Source: HGM13634 sp045537285
GTDB taxonomy: Bacteria > Bacillota > Clostridia > TANB77 > CAG-508
Direction: 5' to 3'
Assembly: GCA_045537285.1 (NCBI GenBank)
Contig: JAZSPC010000026.1
Coordinates: forward strand, 1 to 38,211
DNA: 38,211 nucleotides
Shown here: piece after piece, positions 21,964 to 30,683 of the stretch
Layout of the letters: each line of letters starts with the position of its first letter
Position numbering within the stretch: position 1 is the first letter of the stretch
Made by a program: the position numbers and the translations under genes
Notes under the pieces: model-generated
Databases searched by the model: none
What the model saw: only the letters and a program-made list of their open reading frames with translations
Told to the model about the DNA's origin: nothing

Positions 21964-24252
21964 ATATTTCTTAGTTCTTATAATTAAGAATCCTACTAAT
22001 ATTATAGATAAAATAACTAATATTACTAATAAATCCTTAACTTGCAAGTTATTCTCATTTTGAGATAAATTATTGCTATTATCAATAAAATTATTAATTT
22101 CTGAATTTATATTGTTGTTAATATTAGTGTTAGGTGTTGTATTAGATGAACTAAAATCGCCAGTAGAAGTATTTCTAACTCTAACATTATAACTTCTTGA
22201 AAATCCTTTGTAACTTATAGTAACAGTTTGCAATCCGGATTTATTTTTGCTGTAACCTTTTATTGTATAATCTTTGGTTATTTCTTTTATTGTATTGTTA
22301 GGATATATTACTGTAATTTTTAATCCTGTTAAATCTAATTTTTCTCCGACGTTGTAATTTGTTTTTGAAGGAGGTATTATCAAAACTTCTTTTATCGAAG
22401 GAGCTGATACTGTATGGGTGCTTGAATTATTATTTTGATTAGTATTTGTGTTATTATTATTTGTATTTATGTTAGTATTAGTATTTGTATTTGTATTATT
22501 ATTTATGTTAGTATTTGTATTTGTGTTTGTACCAGTACTATTGTTAACATTATTATTTGAATCTTTATTACTGTCATCAGGATTACTAGTATTTGGGTTT
22601 ATAGTATTAAAATTAGCATTACTTTTTATTGTTAATGTTACTTGTGTTTTATATTCATTCTCAGTTTCACTAATTTTTACAGTAGTAAGAGTAAATAAAT
22701 CATCTTGTATATTTAGTTCTTCTTCAAATATTTCTTTAGCATAATCAACAGCATTTGTAGATTTTGTAAAATAATTTGGATTATTTTCAAAAAGTATATT
22801 ATTAAAATATGCGGTGGATTTATCAAAATCAATATTATTACTATTAGCTATAGCAGCGAATACTAGATTTAAGTTTCTTATATTAGAATATTCTTGTTTC
22901 CATTGCTCTTCATCCATAGTATTATCAAAAGTTAAAGTTGTTTTAAATGTTGGATTTTTAGAAGATAAATCATATTCAACAGAATATGATTTACCATTAT
23001 CAAATATTTCTATTGCTTTGTTGTTAGTATTTATATTTATAGATTTTTTTGCATTAGTTAAATTAATTCTATAAAGAGAACCATTCTTACTAACATTGTC
23101 AGTACTAGTAACAGATCTTGTTCCAATATAAAAATTATTGGCATAATATTCGATAGAAAAAGGCTGTGTTTCTGTTAAAAATTCATATACCAAACTAAAA
23201 TTAGATAAATCTTTGGTGCTATAAATTCTTGCAGTGTAATTTTGGGCAGAAATTTTTTCATATGATAAAGCATATAGTATATCATCATAAACAACAGCAT
23301 CGCGTATGCTACCTTCTGTATTAGAATCTATTTTAGTAAATGTCTTTAAATCAGTTGAAGTATATAATTTGGTGCCAGATATGTATATAAATTGGTCATT
23401 AAATGTAGTGTATTCAAAATATATACTATTATACCAAGAGCTAGAAGGTATGTTTGAAATATAGTCAAAACGGTTATTTACTTCATCATATTCATATATT
23501 CCATTATAAGGAGTATAGCCTATGTAACCATATAATTTATCATTATATACTGCCAAATTATAGCATCTTAAATTACTATCATAAGGTAAAAGAGAATCAT
23601 TTTTATAAACAGGAATATTTTGAAAAGTTTCACCATTATTTGAAGAGCCTTGTATACAAGTTCTCTCCATAGTATCTACAGTAGAGCCACACATATACAA
23701 TTTGTCTTTAAATTCTACTATATTAAACACATGAATCCATCCATCATTTTTCATATGTTTATCCCAAGTATTAGTTCCTTTGTTATATATATAATAACTA
23801 CCATATCCCCATGCATCTCTAGGGTCACAGCCCGTTGTATATATTTTATCATCTATAATATTAAAAATTTGAATTGCTTCATCATTTATAGTACCACTTG
23901 TTTTTACTTTGCCATCTGTTGTATCATAATATAATACTTTAACTGGACCAGTATTATCATTCCAATCTCCAAGTCCCATAAATATTTTTCCATCATAAGC
24001 TTTTAATTCTTTAATAGATCTAGAAGCTGTATGATTAGGATAATATGTATAAGCTGGAACATTACCATTTTCATCTACAATCTCTGTTAAATAATTTGGA
24101 TTAGTTGTATCTATTTTATTTTCTAAAATAGAGTTTATTTCATTAATATTAGCACTAAGCGAGTTATCTGTCACTGTTACAGCATATATTGCATTAATGA
24201 AACTAACGAATATTAATGAGAGAAATAGATTTATAATTAAAAATTTTTTCAT
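21952..24252 (-). CDS. Membrane-anchored surface protein: propeller-like domain, Asn/Thr linker, Ig-like domain
   Basis: 766 residues. Signal peptide about 1-24 (FLIINLFLSLIFVSFINAIYA). Residues about 45-400 are a run of short beta units (DGKIFMGLGDWNDNTGPVKVLYYD, DDKIYTTGCDPRDAWGYGSYYIYN, KDKLYMCGSTVD, NDKLYGYIGYTPYNGIYEYDE and so on), suggesting a beta-propeller. A mixed region (about 405-555) precedes an N/T/S linker (about 556-611) and a Big_3-type Ig-like domain (about 613-693, with YNVGEKLDLTGLKITVIYPNN). A second Asn-rich stretch leads to a C-terminal membrane helix (about 738-759) and KKYKKE. There is no LPxTG motif, so it is held by the helix. Ligand unknown. Confidence 0.8.
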   Translation of the reverse strand: MKKFLIINLFLSLIFVSFINAIYAVTVTDNSLSANINEINSILENKIDTTNPNYLTEIVDENGNVPAYTYYPNHTASRSIKELKAYDGKIFMGLGDWNDNTGPVKVLYYDTTDGKVKTSGTINDEAIQIFNIIDDKIYTTGCDPRDAWGYGSYYIYNKGTNTWDKHMKNDGWIHVFNIVEFKDKLYMCGSTVDTMERTCIQGSSNNGETFQNIPVYKNDSLLPYDSNLRCYNLAVYNDKLYGYIGYTPYNGIYEYDEVNNRFDYISNIPSSSWYNSIYFEYTTFNDQFIYISGTKLYTSTDLKTFTKIDSNTEGSIRDAVVYDDILYALSYEKISAQNYTARIYSTKDLSNFSLVYEFLTETQPFSIEYYANNFYIGTRSVTSTDNVSKNGSLYRINLTNAKKSININTNNKAIEIFDNGKSYSVEYDLSSKNPTFKTTLTFDNTMDEEQWKQEYSNIRNLNLVFAAIANSNNIDFDKSTAYFNNILFENNPNYFTKSTNAVDYAKEIFEEELNIQDDLFTLTTVKISETENEYKTQVTLTIKSNANFNTINPNTSNPDDSNKDSNNNVNNSTGTNTNTNTNINNNTNTNTNTNINTNNNNTNTNQNNNSSTHTVSAPSIKEVLIIPPSKTNYNVGEKLDLTGLKITVIYPNNTIKEITKDYTIKGYSKNKSGLQTVTISYKGFSRSYNVRVRNTSTGDFSSSNTTPNTNINNNINSEINNFIDNSNNLSQNENNLQVKDLLVILVILSIILVGFLIIRTKKYKKE

Positions 24253-24305
24253 AAATATTTCCTTTTTCGCAGCATTTTGTGTAAAAATTACATATATATA
24301 CTTTA

Positions 24306-24335
24306 ATTATAGTGAAGTTTGGATTGTTAAGTCAA
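24306..24335 (-). promoter_or_regulatory. Promoter of the surface-protein gene
   Basis: Reverse strand: -35 TTGACT (24335-24330), 18-base spacer, -10 TATAAT (24311-24306). Confidence 0.65.
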
Positions 24336-24378
24336 TTAATGAAATATTAAGTTTATATTACAATATTATTACGATAGG

Positions 24379-24407
24379 TTGCATTTTTTTATACTAAACT
24401 ATATAAT
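24379..24407 (+). promoter_or_regulatory. Sigma-A promoter of recD2
   Basis: -35 TTGCAT (24379-24384), 17-base spacer, -10 TATAAT (24402-24407). A small hairpin AACAAT/ATTGTT (24409-24426) falls in the short leader, directly before the RBS. Confidence 0.75.
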
Positions 24408-24442
24408 AACAATATTGAAATTGTTATTAGGAGATTATTTTA

Positions 24443-26650
24443 GTGGAACTAAAAGGTGAAATTGTAGATGTTATATACAAAAACGAAATAAATAGTTATA
24501 CAATAGCAAACCTAGAAACTGAAAGTGAAGTATTTACAGTTGTAGGGTATTTGCCTTTTATTAATGTTGGAGATAATCTAAAACTAGAAGGAAAATTTGT
24601 AACACATCAAGAATATGGAAGACAATTTAAAATAGATACATTTGAAAAAATAATACCAGAAACATTAGATGCGCTAGAAAGATATTTAGCAAATGGAAGT
24701 GTAAAAGGAATAGGGCCTGTAACTGCGCAAAAAATTATAAAAGAATTTGGAGAAGAAACAATTTCTATTTTCAAGTTTGAGCCAGAAAAACTTGCAAGAA
24801 TAAAAGGGATAAGTAGGGATAAAGCTATTGAAATAGCACAAAGTTTTAATGAGAATTTTGAACTATGGCAAATAGTTGGATTTTTAGATAAATTTAAGAT
24901 ACCAGTAAGTGCAGCGCAAAGTATATATAAAAAATTAGGTGAAAACACAATAGGAAAAATACAAGAAAATCCATACATATTAGTAGATTTAGTAAGAACA
25001 GTAGATTTCAAACAAATAGATAAAATGGCACTAGATTTAGGGATGGACTATACAAATCCAGAAAGAATTGCAAATGGAATAAAGTATGGATTAACAATAA
25101 TAACTAATAATGGACATACTTGTGTAGAAAAACAAAATTTGATAATGTTTTTAATAGAGCTTTTAAATATACCAGAGGATTTAATAGAAAGTGAATTCAT
25201 AAACTTGCGAGCAAAAGAAAAAATAATGGTAGAAAAAAGAAATGATACAGAATGGGTATATTTATATGAATTCTATAAAGCAGAAAAAAATATTGCTGAA
25301 AAATTATTAACTCTTAATAATGCAAAGAATATAAAAAGAATTTCAAAGATAGATAAAGAAATAAAATTATTAGAAGATAAATTAGATATAATTTTATCCG
25401 AAAAACAAATAGAAGCAATAAAAGAAATTAATGAGAATAATGTATGTGTAATAACTGGTGGACCAGGTACAGGTAAAACTACGATTATAAAAACAGTATT
25501 AGACTTATATAAAAAACAAGGTAAAAAAGTAGCTTTATGTGCTCCAACTGGAAGGGCAGCAAAAAGAATGGAAGAAGCAACAGGTGAACAGGCAAAAACA
25601 TTACATAGATTATTAGAAATTGGAAAAATAAAAGATGAACTTGGAATAGAAGATATAGACCAAGAACTATCACCAATTGATGCAGATGTAATAATTATAG
25701 ATGAAATGTCAATGGTAGACATATTTTTAATGAATTATCTAGTTAAAGCAATTTACTTAGGAACCAAATTAGTGTTGGTTGGAGACATATATCAACTTCC
25801 ATCTGTTGGTCCTGGAAGTGTTTTAAAAAGCATAATAAATTCAGAAAAATTTGCAACAGTATATTTAGATAAAATTTTTAGACAAGCAGCTCAGAGTAAG
25901 ATTATTTTAAATGCACATAATGTAAATAAAGGTGAAGGTTTTATAACAAGTAAAGACGGAAATTTAAAAGAAGATTTCTTCTTTATAAACGAATTCAACC
26001 AAGAAAAAATACTTTCAAATATTTTGAGTTTATCAAAAGATAGATTAAAAAATTATGGAGATTACGAATTCTTTAAAAATATTCAAGTAATAACACCGAG
26101 CAAAAAAGGATTAATAGGAACAAGAGAACTGAATAGATATTTGCAACAGGAATTAAATCCTGGATCACAAAGCAAAAAAGAAAAAACTTTTGGGAATGTT
26201 GTATTTAGACAAGGCGATAGAATAATGCAGATTAAAAATAACTATGATATTTATTGGGAAAAACACAAAGAACAATTTGAATATGGAAGCGGAATATTTA
26301 ATGGCGAATTTGGAATAATTGTGGATATAAACGAAGAAGAAAAACAAATACAAGTTTTATATGATGATGATAAAAACGCTTGGTATTCATATCAAGATAT
26401 AGACCAAATAGAACATGCATATGCAATTACAGTACACAAATCACAAGGAAGTGAATTTGATGTTGTAATTCTTCCAATTACAGCATCAGCACCAATGCTA
26501 CTTACAAGAAATTTATTATACACAGCAATAACAAGAGCTAAAAAACTTCTAGTAGTAGTTGGCCCTGCAAATGTAGTAGATAAAATGATACAAAATTATG
26601 ATAGTAAAAAAAGAAATTCAGGATTAGAATATAAATTGATTAATATGTAA
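24443..26650 (+). CDS. recD2: ATP-dependent RecD-like DNA helicase RecD2
   Basis: 735 residues from GTG 24443 with AGGAGA at 24429-24434. N-terminal OB-like and helix-hairpin-helix region (GSVKGIGPVTAQKIIKEFGEE, IKGISRDKAIEIA), as in RecD2 and unlike RecD of RecBCD. Helicase motifs: Walker A GGPGTGKTT near 339-347, APTGRAAKRM, Walker B IIIDEMSMVD near 416-425, GDIYQLPSVGPG, and C-terminal AITVHKSQGSEFDVVILP and LLYTAITRAKKLL. It is a 5'-3' helicase in DNA repair and replication-fork maintenance. Transcribed alone, with its own promoter and terminator. Confidence 0.95.
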   Translation: MELKGEIVDVIYKNEINSYTIANLETESEVFTVVGYLPFINVGDNLKLEGKFVTHQEYGRQFKIDTFEKIIPETLDALERYLANGSVKGIGPVTAQKIIKEFGEETISIFKFEPEKLARIKGISRDKAIEIAQSFNENFELWQIVGFLDKFKIPVSAAQSIYKKLGENTIGKIQENPYILVDLVRTVDFKQIDKMALDLGMDYTNPERIANGIKYGLTIITNNGHTCVEKQNLIMFLIELLNIPEDLIESEFINLRAKEKIMVEKRNDTEWVYLYEFYKAEKNIAEKLLTLNNAKNIKRISKIDKEIKLLEDKLDIILSEKQIEAIKEINENNVCVITGGPGTGKTTIIKTVLDLYKKQGKKVALCAPTGRAAKRMEEATGEQAKTLHRLLEIGKIKDELGIEDIDQELSPIDADVIIIDEMSMVDIFLMNYLVKAIYLGTKLVLVGDIYQLPSVGPGSVLKSIINSEKFATVYLDKIFRQAAQSKIILNAHNVNKGEGFITSKDGNLKEDFFFINEFNQEKILSNILSLSKDRLKNYGDYEFFKNIQVITPSKKGLIGTRELNRYLQQELNPGSQSKKEKTFGNVVFRQGDRIMQIKNNYDIYWEKHKEQFEYGSGIFNGEFGIIVDINEEEKQIQVLYDDDKNAWYSYQDIDQIEHAYAITVHKSQGSEFDVVILPITASAPMLLTRNLLYTAITRAKKLLVVVGPANVVDKMIQNYDSKKRNSGLEYKLINM

Positions 26651-26696
26651 AAGTAGAAAAATGTCGAAAAGTTTATTTGACTTTTTCTGCTTTTTT
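26649..26696 (+). terminator. Intrinsic terminator of recD2
   Basis: AGTAGAAAAA (26652-26661) pairs with TTTTTCTGCT (26682-26691) with one G-U; a T run follows (26691-26696). The loop is 20 bases. Confidence 0.7.
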
Positions 26697-26697
26697 A

Positions 26698-26726
26698 TTG
26701 ATTTTAAAAATAAAGTTTGTTAAAAT
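26698..26726 (+). promoter_or_regulatory. Promoter of the toxin-antitoxin/comFC unit
   Basis: -35 TTGATT (26698-26703), 17-base spacer, -10 TAAAAT (26721-26726), immediately after the recD2 terminator. Confidence 0.6.
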
Positions 26727-26748
26727 GTAAAAATAAGGAGGCGATAAT

Positions 26749-26952
26749 ATGATTAAATTTAGAACTTTTAAAAACTCATATGCAAGGTTAAAAGAAAACT
26801 ATACCCGTATAATTACAGGAGAAGAGGCTTGGAGTAAGTATATGGATAGAATTATTGAAGAGGCAGAAGAAAATTTGAAAAACGGAGGAGGAACAATTAC
26901 ATTACAAGAATGGAGAGAACATATGAGGAGGAAATATAATATTGTTTTATAA
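26749..26952 (+). CDS. Putative antitoxin of a ParE-type pair
   Basis: 67 residues, helical and charged, with ITLQEWREHMRRKYNIVL at the C-terminus. No DNA-binding domain is evident. It overlaps the following ParE/RelE-like gene by 11 bases, the standard antitoxin-first layout, and has a strong RBS (AAGGAGG). The call rests mainly on context; the antitoxin family is not recognised. Confidence 0.6.
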   Translation: MIKFRTFKNSYARLKENYTRIITGEEAWSKYMDRIIEEAEENLKNGGGTITLQEWREHMRRKYNIVL

Positions 26953-27283
26953 ACTAGAATTATCAAATGATGCAAAGCGTGATTTAGATAAAATATCTGA
27001 ATATTTAGAAAGTCATGTCTACAATTGGAATAAAATAATCAAAAAACTTGATAAAGATATGGATAATTTAATATTTATGCCGCGAGCACATAAAACATTA
27101 ATATCTTATAATGATGTTAATGGAGAATACAGAAGAATGATCTCAGGCAAATATAGCATTATTTATAAAATTGTGAAAAATGAAATTATAATTCTAAGAA
27201 TTTTTAATCAAAGAGAAAATTATTTAAATCAAAGAAAATTTATTCTAAGAGAAAAATCCGAAACGTATAAAATTAAAAAATAG
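26942..27283 (+). CDS. ParE/RelE-superfamily toxin
   Basis: 113 residues from TTG 26942, with GAGGAGG at 26925-26931. The fold pattern matches ParE-type toxins: YKLELSNDAKRDLDKISEYL at the start, a middle helix with PRAHK, then GEYRRMISGKYSIIYKIVKNEIIILRIFNQRENYL. The RMISGKYSIIYKI strand and RIFNQRENY end are characteristic. ParE toxins inhibit gyrase and RelE toxins cut mRNA; which applies here is not clear. comFC follows after 10 bases, so the pair may be in one transcript with it. Confidence 0.8.
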   Translation: MFYKLELSNDAKRDLDKISEYLESHVYNWNKIIKKLDKDMDNLIFMPRAHKTLISYNDVNGEYRRMISGKYSIIYKIVKNEIIILRIFNQRENYLNQRKFILREKSETYKIKK

Positions 27284-27293
27284 AAGGAGTAAT

Positions 27294-27953
27294 ATGAGTA
27301 AAATATTATGGCTTATTAATTATGCAACAAATATAATGTTTCCAAATGTATGTGGAATTTGTGACAAAATTTGTAAAGAAGATTTGTGTAAAAAATGTGA
27401 AATAAAATTAACAAATATTGCAGGAGTTAAAATAGATAAATATAATGACAAAAATTTCAAAAAACATTTATACATTTTTAAATATGAAGGCATAATAAAA
27501 GAAAGATTAATAAAATTTAAGTTTCAAGAAAAAGTATATATCTATAAAGCTTTTATAAATTTTTTGATAAAAAATAAAAAAGTGTGTAGATTTTTAAAAT
27601 GTTATGATATAATCATACCAGTACCTATACACTATAACAGAAAAGTAACAAGAGGGTATAACCAAAGTGTTTTAATTGCTAAGGAATTAGCCCAAAAACT
27701 GAATATAAAATATGAAGAAAAAGTGCTATTTAAAAAGATAAATAATAAACCACAAAGTACTAAGAATAAAGAAGATAGACAGCAGAATGTTATAGATGTA
27801 TATTATACAAAAAATGAACAAAATATTTATAACAAGAGAATAGTATTATTAGATGACATTTATACAACAGGAAGTACAGTTAATGAATGCTCAAAAATAT
27901 TAAAATTAGCTGGTGCTAAATATGTAGATGTAATTACAATAGCAAAAGATTAA
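27294..27953 (+). CDS. comFC: ComF-family phosphoribosyltransferase-like protein
   Basis: 219 residues. N-terminal zinc site: C20, C23, C32, C35 (CGICDKICKEDLCKKC). The PRTase-like domain has PVPIHYNRKVTRGYNQSVLIAKELA, KPQSTKNKEDRQQNV and the PRPP-type loop VLLDDIYTTGSTVNEC near 183-198. ComFC acts in uptake and processing of transforming DNA and interacts with DprA in studied species. RBS GAAGGAG. The KAP-type ATPase gene follows 12 bases later. Confidence 0.92.
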   Translation: MSKILWLINYATNIMFPNVCGICDKICKEDLCKKCEIKLTNIAGVKIDKYNDKNFKKHLYIFKYEGIIKERLIKFKFQEKVYIYKAFINFLIKNKKVCRFLKCYDIIIPVPIHYNRKVTRGYNQSVLIAKELAQKLNIKYEEKVLFKKINNKPQSTKNKEDRQQNVIDVYYTKNEQNIYNKRIVLLDDIYTTGSTVNECSKILKLAGAKYVDVITIAKD

Positions 27954-27965
27954 AAGGAGTGAGAA

Positions 27966-29921
27966 ATGGAAGATTTAGTTGAAAGTATATTAGATTATAT
28001 AAGATCAGATTACACAGACTATGCAATAATGATAAATGGTGAATGGGGAAGCGGTAAAACTTACTTTTGGAATCATAAAATAAGAAACAGAATAGAAAGT
28101 ATGCATATTAACGGAAAACAATATACTACAATATATATGTCTTTATATGGTATTTCTAACCTAGAAGAAATAAGTAAAAAAATATTCATAGAGACTACTC
28201 AATTAATGGATAAAAACTTAAAAAAGTTTATGAATGGTCATAATCAAACAACAATACCAGAATATGCAAAAACTGGTCTTGATATGGCAAATTTCTTTGG
28301 TGTCACACAAAATGGAGATAGAATAGACTATGCAGATTTCTTCTCAACAGATGATAAAATACTTTGTTTTGACGATTTGGAAAGAGCAAATGTAGATGTT
28401 ATAGATATATTAGGATATATAAATAACTTTGTTGAACATGATCACATAAAAACAATAATCATTTGTAATGAAAAAGAGCTTGCAACAAAATTAAAAAGTA
28501 GTAATCTAGAAATGAAAACATTTATTGCTACTTACCTTTTAGATAAGGAAGGAGATTTATCTAAGGTTTCAGATAAACCAATGGTAGAAAAAATACAAGA
28601 CAAAATTGAATATGTATTTGATAAAGCGAATGATTATGAAAGAATAAAAGAAAAATTAATTGGTGAAACTTTTGAATACGCACCGGAATTTAGTTATATA
28701 ATTAATGGACTATTGATGAGATATGAAAGTAATTCAGATTTAATAAGGTTTTTAAGAGAGAATACAAGATTAATAATATCTACATTCCATAGAAGTGGAA
28801 CCAGAAACCTAAGAATTTTAAAACATGCATTAAATGATTTTAAAAAGATATTTGAAATGGTAAATAAAAACTATCCAAATACAAATCATAGAGTATTACA
28901 AACAATGCTCATATTTACAATAGCTGTATCTTTTGAAATAAAAGCTGGTAAAGTAACAAAAGATAAGTTTATAAACATTGCAAATAATGAAGAATATAAA
29001 TCTATTTTAGTTTCTTCAAGAGTATTAATGGATAATAGACAATTCTATATCAAAGAATTTGATAATAACTACTACTATAACTTTAAATCAGAATACAGAT
29101 TCTTTAAATTTATAGAGATATATGTAAGAACAAGAATATTCGATATGAAAGTTTTTAAAGCAAATATGGAAACAATTATTGATACAGTAGATACAGCTAA
29201 GCTGCCAGGATATAAAAGATTACTTACAGAAGAATATTGGAAAATAGATGATGATGAATTTGATGGAGTAATAGAAGAAATATTAAATAACCTAAAAACT
29301 GGAAAAATAAACTTAGTGGATATGGTTAAATTGTTTGGATATTTCGATTATTTTATCAAGAAAGACTTAATAAAATATGATATGAAAACAATAAAAATGT
29401 TATTCTTTAATGGTATGAACGCCGCATTTTTAACATCTAGTTATTGCGAAAATATGCAAGAAGAAATTAATAGTGTAGCAATAATAGAAAAAGATGAAGA
29501 TATGGAAGAAATATTAGAACATTTTAATAAATTGAATTCAAAATTAAAGGAAAAAATGTATGCAGAAAAAGCAGAAGAAATATTTAAATGTATACCAATG
29601 AAAATGGAAATGTTCTATGAAAGATTTGATAAAGAATGTATGAATTTGCCAATATTTAAGTATTATGATCCATTCCAAATGTTTCAGAGAATTTCATGTG
29701 CAAGTAATGAAGATATAGTTACAATTAAAGAAAAATTATTAAACAGAGCCGAACTATATCATGATGAAATTGAACCAGAAATTATTAATATTGCTCAGTT
29801 AAAACAAATAATAGACGATTATACAAGTTCGAAAGATAATAGTATAAAAGTTGTAATGCTACAAGATTTCGCAAGTGCCCTAGGAATCATACTAGAAAAG
29901 TATGAAGCAATTGAAGTGTAA
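27966..29921 (+). CDS. KAP-type P-loop NTPase, unknown role
   Basis: 651 residues. Walker A GEWGSGKT at 25-32 in the setting IMINGEWGSGKTYFW, and Walker B KILCFDDLERANVDVIDILGYI with D136/D137, fit the KAP family of STAND-like ATPases. TIIICNEKELATKL resembles the sensor strand that follows. The remaining 400 residues are helical and unassigned. I see no inserted membrane helices, unlike many KAP proteins. PifA, the F-plasmid phage-exclusion protein, is a known KAP member, so defence is possible but not shown. It lies downstream of a toxin-antitoxin pair and comFC, with RBS AAAGGAG. Confidence 0.75.
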   Translation: MEDLVESILDYIRSDYTDYAIMINGEWGSGKTYFWNHKIRNRIESMHINGKQYTTIYMSLYGISNLEEISKKIFIETTQLMDKNLKKFMNGHNQTTIPEYAKTGLDMANFFGVTQNGDRIDYADFFSTDDKILCFDDLERANVDVIDILGYINNFVEHDHIKTIIICNEKELATKLKSSNLEMKTFIATYLLDKEGDLSKVSDKPMVEKIQDKIEYVFDKANDYERIKEKLIGETFEYAPEFSYIINGLLMRYESNSDLIRFLRENTRLIISTFHRSGTRNLRILKHALNDFKKIFEMVNKNYPNTNHRVLQTMLIFTIAVSFEIKAGKVTKDKFINIANNEEYKSILVSSRVLMDNRQFYIKEFDNNYYYNFKSEYRFFKFIEIYVRTRIFDMKVFKANMETIIDTVDTAKLPGYKRLLTEEYWKIDDDEFDGVIEEILNNLKTGKINLVDMVKLFGYFDYFIKKDLIKYDMKTIKMLFFNGMNAAFLTSSYCENMQEEINSVAIIEKDEDMEEILEHFNKLNSKLKEKMYAEKAEEIFKCIPMKMEMFYERFDKECMNLPIFKYYDPFQMFQRISCASNEDIVTIKEKLLNRAELYHDEIEPEIINIAQLKQIIDDYTSSKDNSIKVVMLQDFASALGIILEKYEAIEV

Positions 29922-29933
29922 AATAGTTTTTAG

Positions 29934-29963
29934 AAAAAGAGATTTTTAACAAAATCTCTTTTT
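29934..29963 (+). terminator. Intrinsic terminator after the KAP-type gene
   Basis: AAAAAGAGATTTT (29934-29946), loop TAAC or similar, AAAATCTCTTTTTT (29950-29963). Confidence 0.88.
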
Positions 29964-30043
29964 TATAGTTTTTGTACATAAATTTTCTTTTTTTTCAAAT
30001 AATATAAATAAATTATTATTTAAAAATTATGGGAGGAAGATTT

Positions 30044-30598
30044 ATGAAAGCAACAGGAGTTGTTAGAAGGATAGATGATTTAGGGAGAATAGTTATACCA
30101 AAAGAAATTAGAAAAGTATTAAGAATAAAAGAAGGTGATCCAATAGAAATATTTACAGGAAGAGAAGGAGAAGTAATATTAAAGAAATATTCTCCAATTG
30201 GAGAGCTTTCAGAATTTGCTACAAACTATGCAGAAACACTTGCAAAAACAACAGGACATATAGCTTGCATAACAGATAAAGATAATGTAATAGCAGTTTC
30301 AGGAGCATCTAAAAAAGAATTTTTAGAACAAGATATATCAAAGGAATTAGAAGAACTATTAGAAGATAGAGAAATATATACAAGTAATAAAAACAATGAT
30401 ATAGCAATACCAATTACAAAAAATGATAATCAAGAAAGAAAATTTAATGCACAAGTAATATATCCAATAATATCACAAGGTGATGTAATTGGAAGTGTTG
30501 TATTAATATCAAAGGACGACAAAAGGAAAATGTCAGAAACAGAAGAAAAAGTTGCACAATCAGCAGCAGGTTTCCTAAGCGGACAAATGGAGATTTAA
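30044..30598 (+). CDS. spoVT: Stage V sporulation regulator SpoVT
   Basis: 184 residues from ATG 30044, with GGGAGG at 30031-30036; an in-frame ATG at 30029 overlaps the RBS. The N-terminal AbrB-like DNA-binding domain reads MKATGVVRRIDDLGRIVIPKE with IKEGDPIEIFTG. The C-terminal half (about 55-184) is a GAF-like domain ending AAGFLSGQMEI, as in SpoVT. SpoVT tunes sigma-G-dependent forespore genes. Its presence implies that the organism sporulates or descends from spore formers. The last codons form the left arm of a 13-bp hairpin (30586-30615). Confidence 0.93.
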   Translation: MKATGVVRRIDDLGRIVIPKEIRKVLRIKEGDPIEIFTGREGEVILKKYSPIGELSEFATNYAETLAKTTGHIACITDKDNVIAVSGASKKEFLEQDISKELEELLEDREIYTSNKNNDIAIPITKNDNQERKFNAQVIYPIISQGDVIGSVVLISKDDKRKMSETEEKVAQSAAGFLSGQMEI

Positions 30599-30615
30599 TT
30601 TATTAAATCTCCATT
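30586..30615 (+). terminator. Hairpin overlapping the spoVT stop codon
   Basis: AATGGAGATTTAA (30586-30598), TTTA, TTAAATCTCCATT (30603-30615): a perfect 13-bp stem that includes the stop. The T run (30624-30631) comes 8 bases later, so termination may be weak. Confidence 0.6.
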
Positions 30616-30620
30616 AAATA

Positions 30621-30649
30621 TTGCTTTTTTTGGGTAATTGTAATATAAT
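30621..30649 (+). promoter_or_regulatory. Sigma-A promoter of alaS
   Basis: -35 TTGCTT (30621-30626), 17-base spacer, -10 TATAAT (30644-30649). The leader is about 28 bases, too short for a T-box. Confidence 0.75.
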
Positions 30650-30683
30650 TTTGTACGTATATAAAACAAAAGGAGTAATATTA

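Noticed and set aside
22448..22744. Forward open frame of nearly pure Leu/Val/Phe
   Set aside because: Antisense of the Asn/Thr linker of the surface protein; composition is a shadow effect.
30599..30683. Possible T-box leader for alaS
   Set aside because: The gap is only 85 bases, and no T-box core (AGGGTGGNACCGCG-like) or specifier stem is present.
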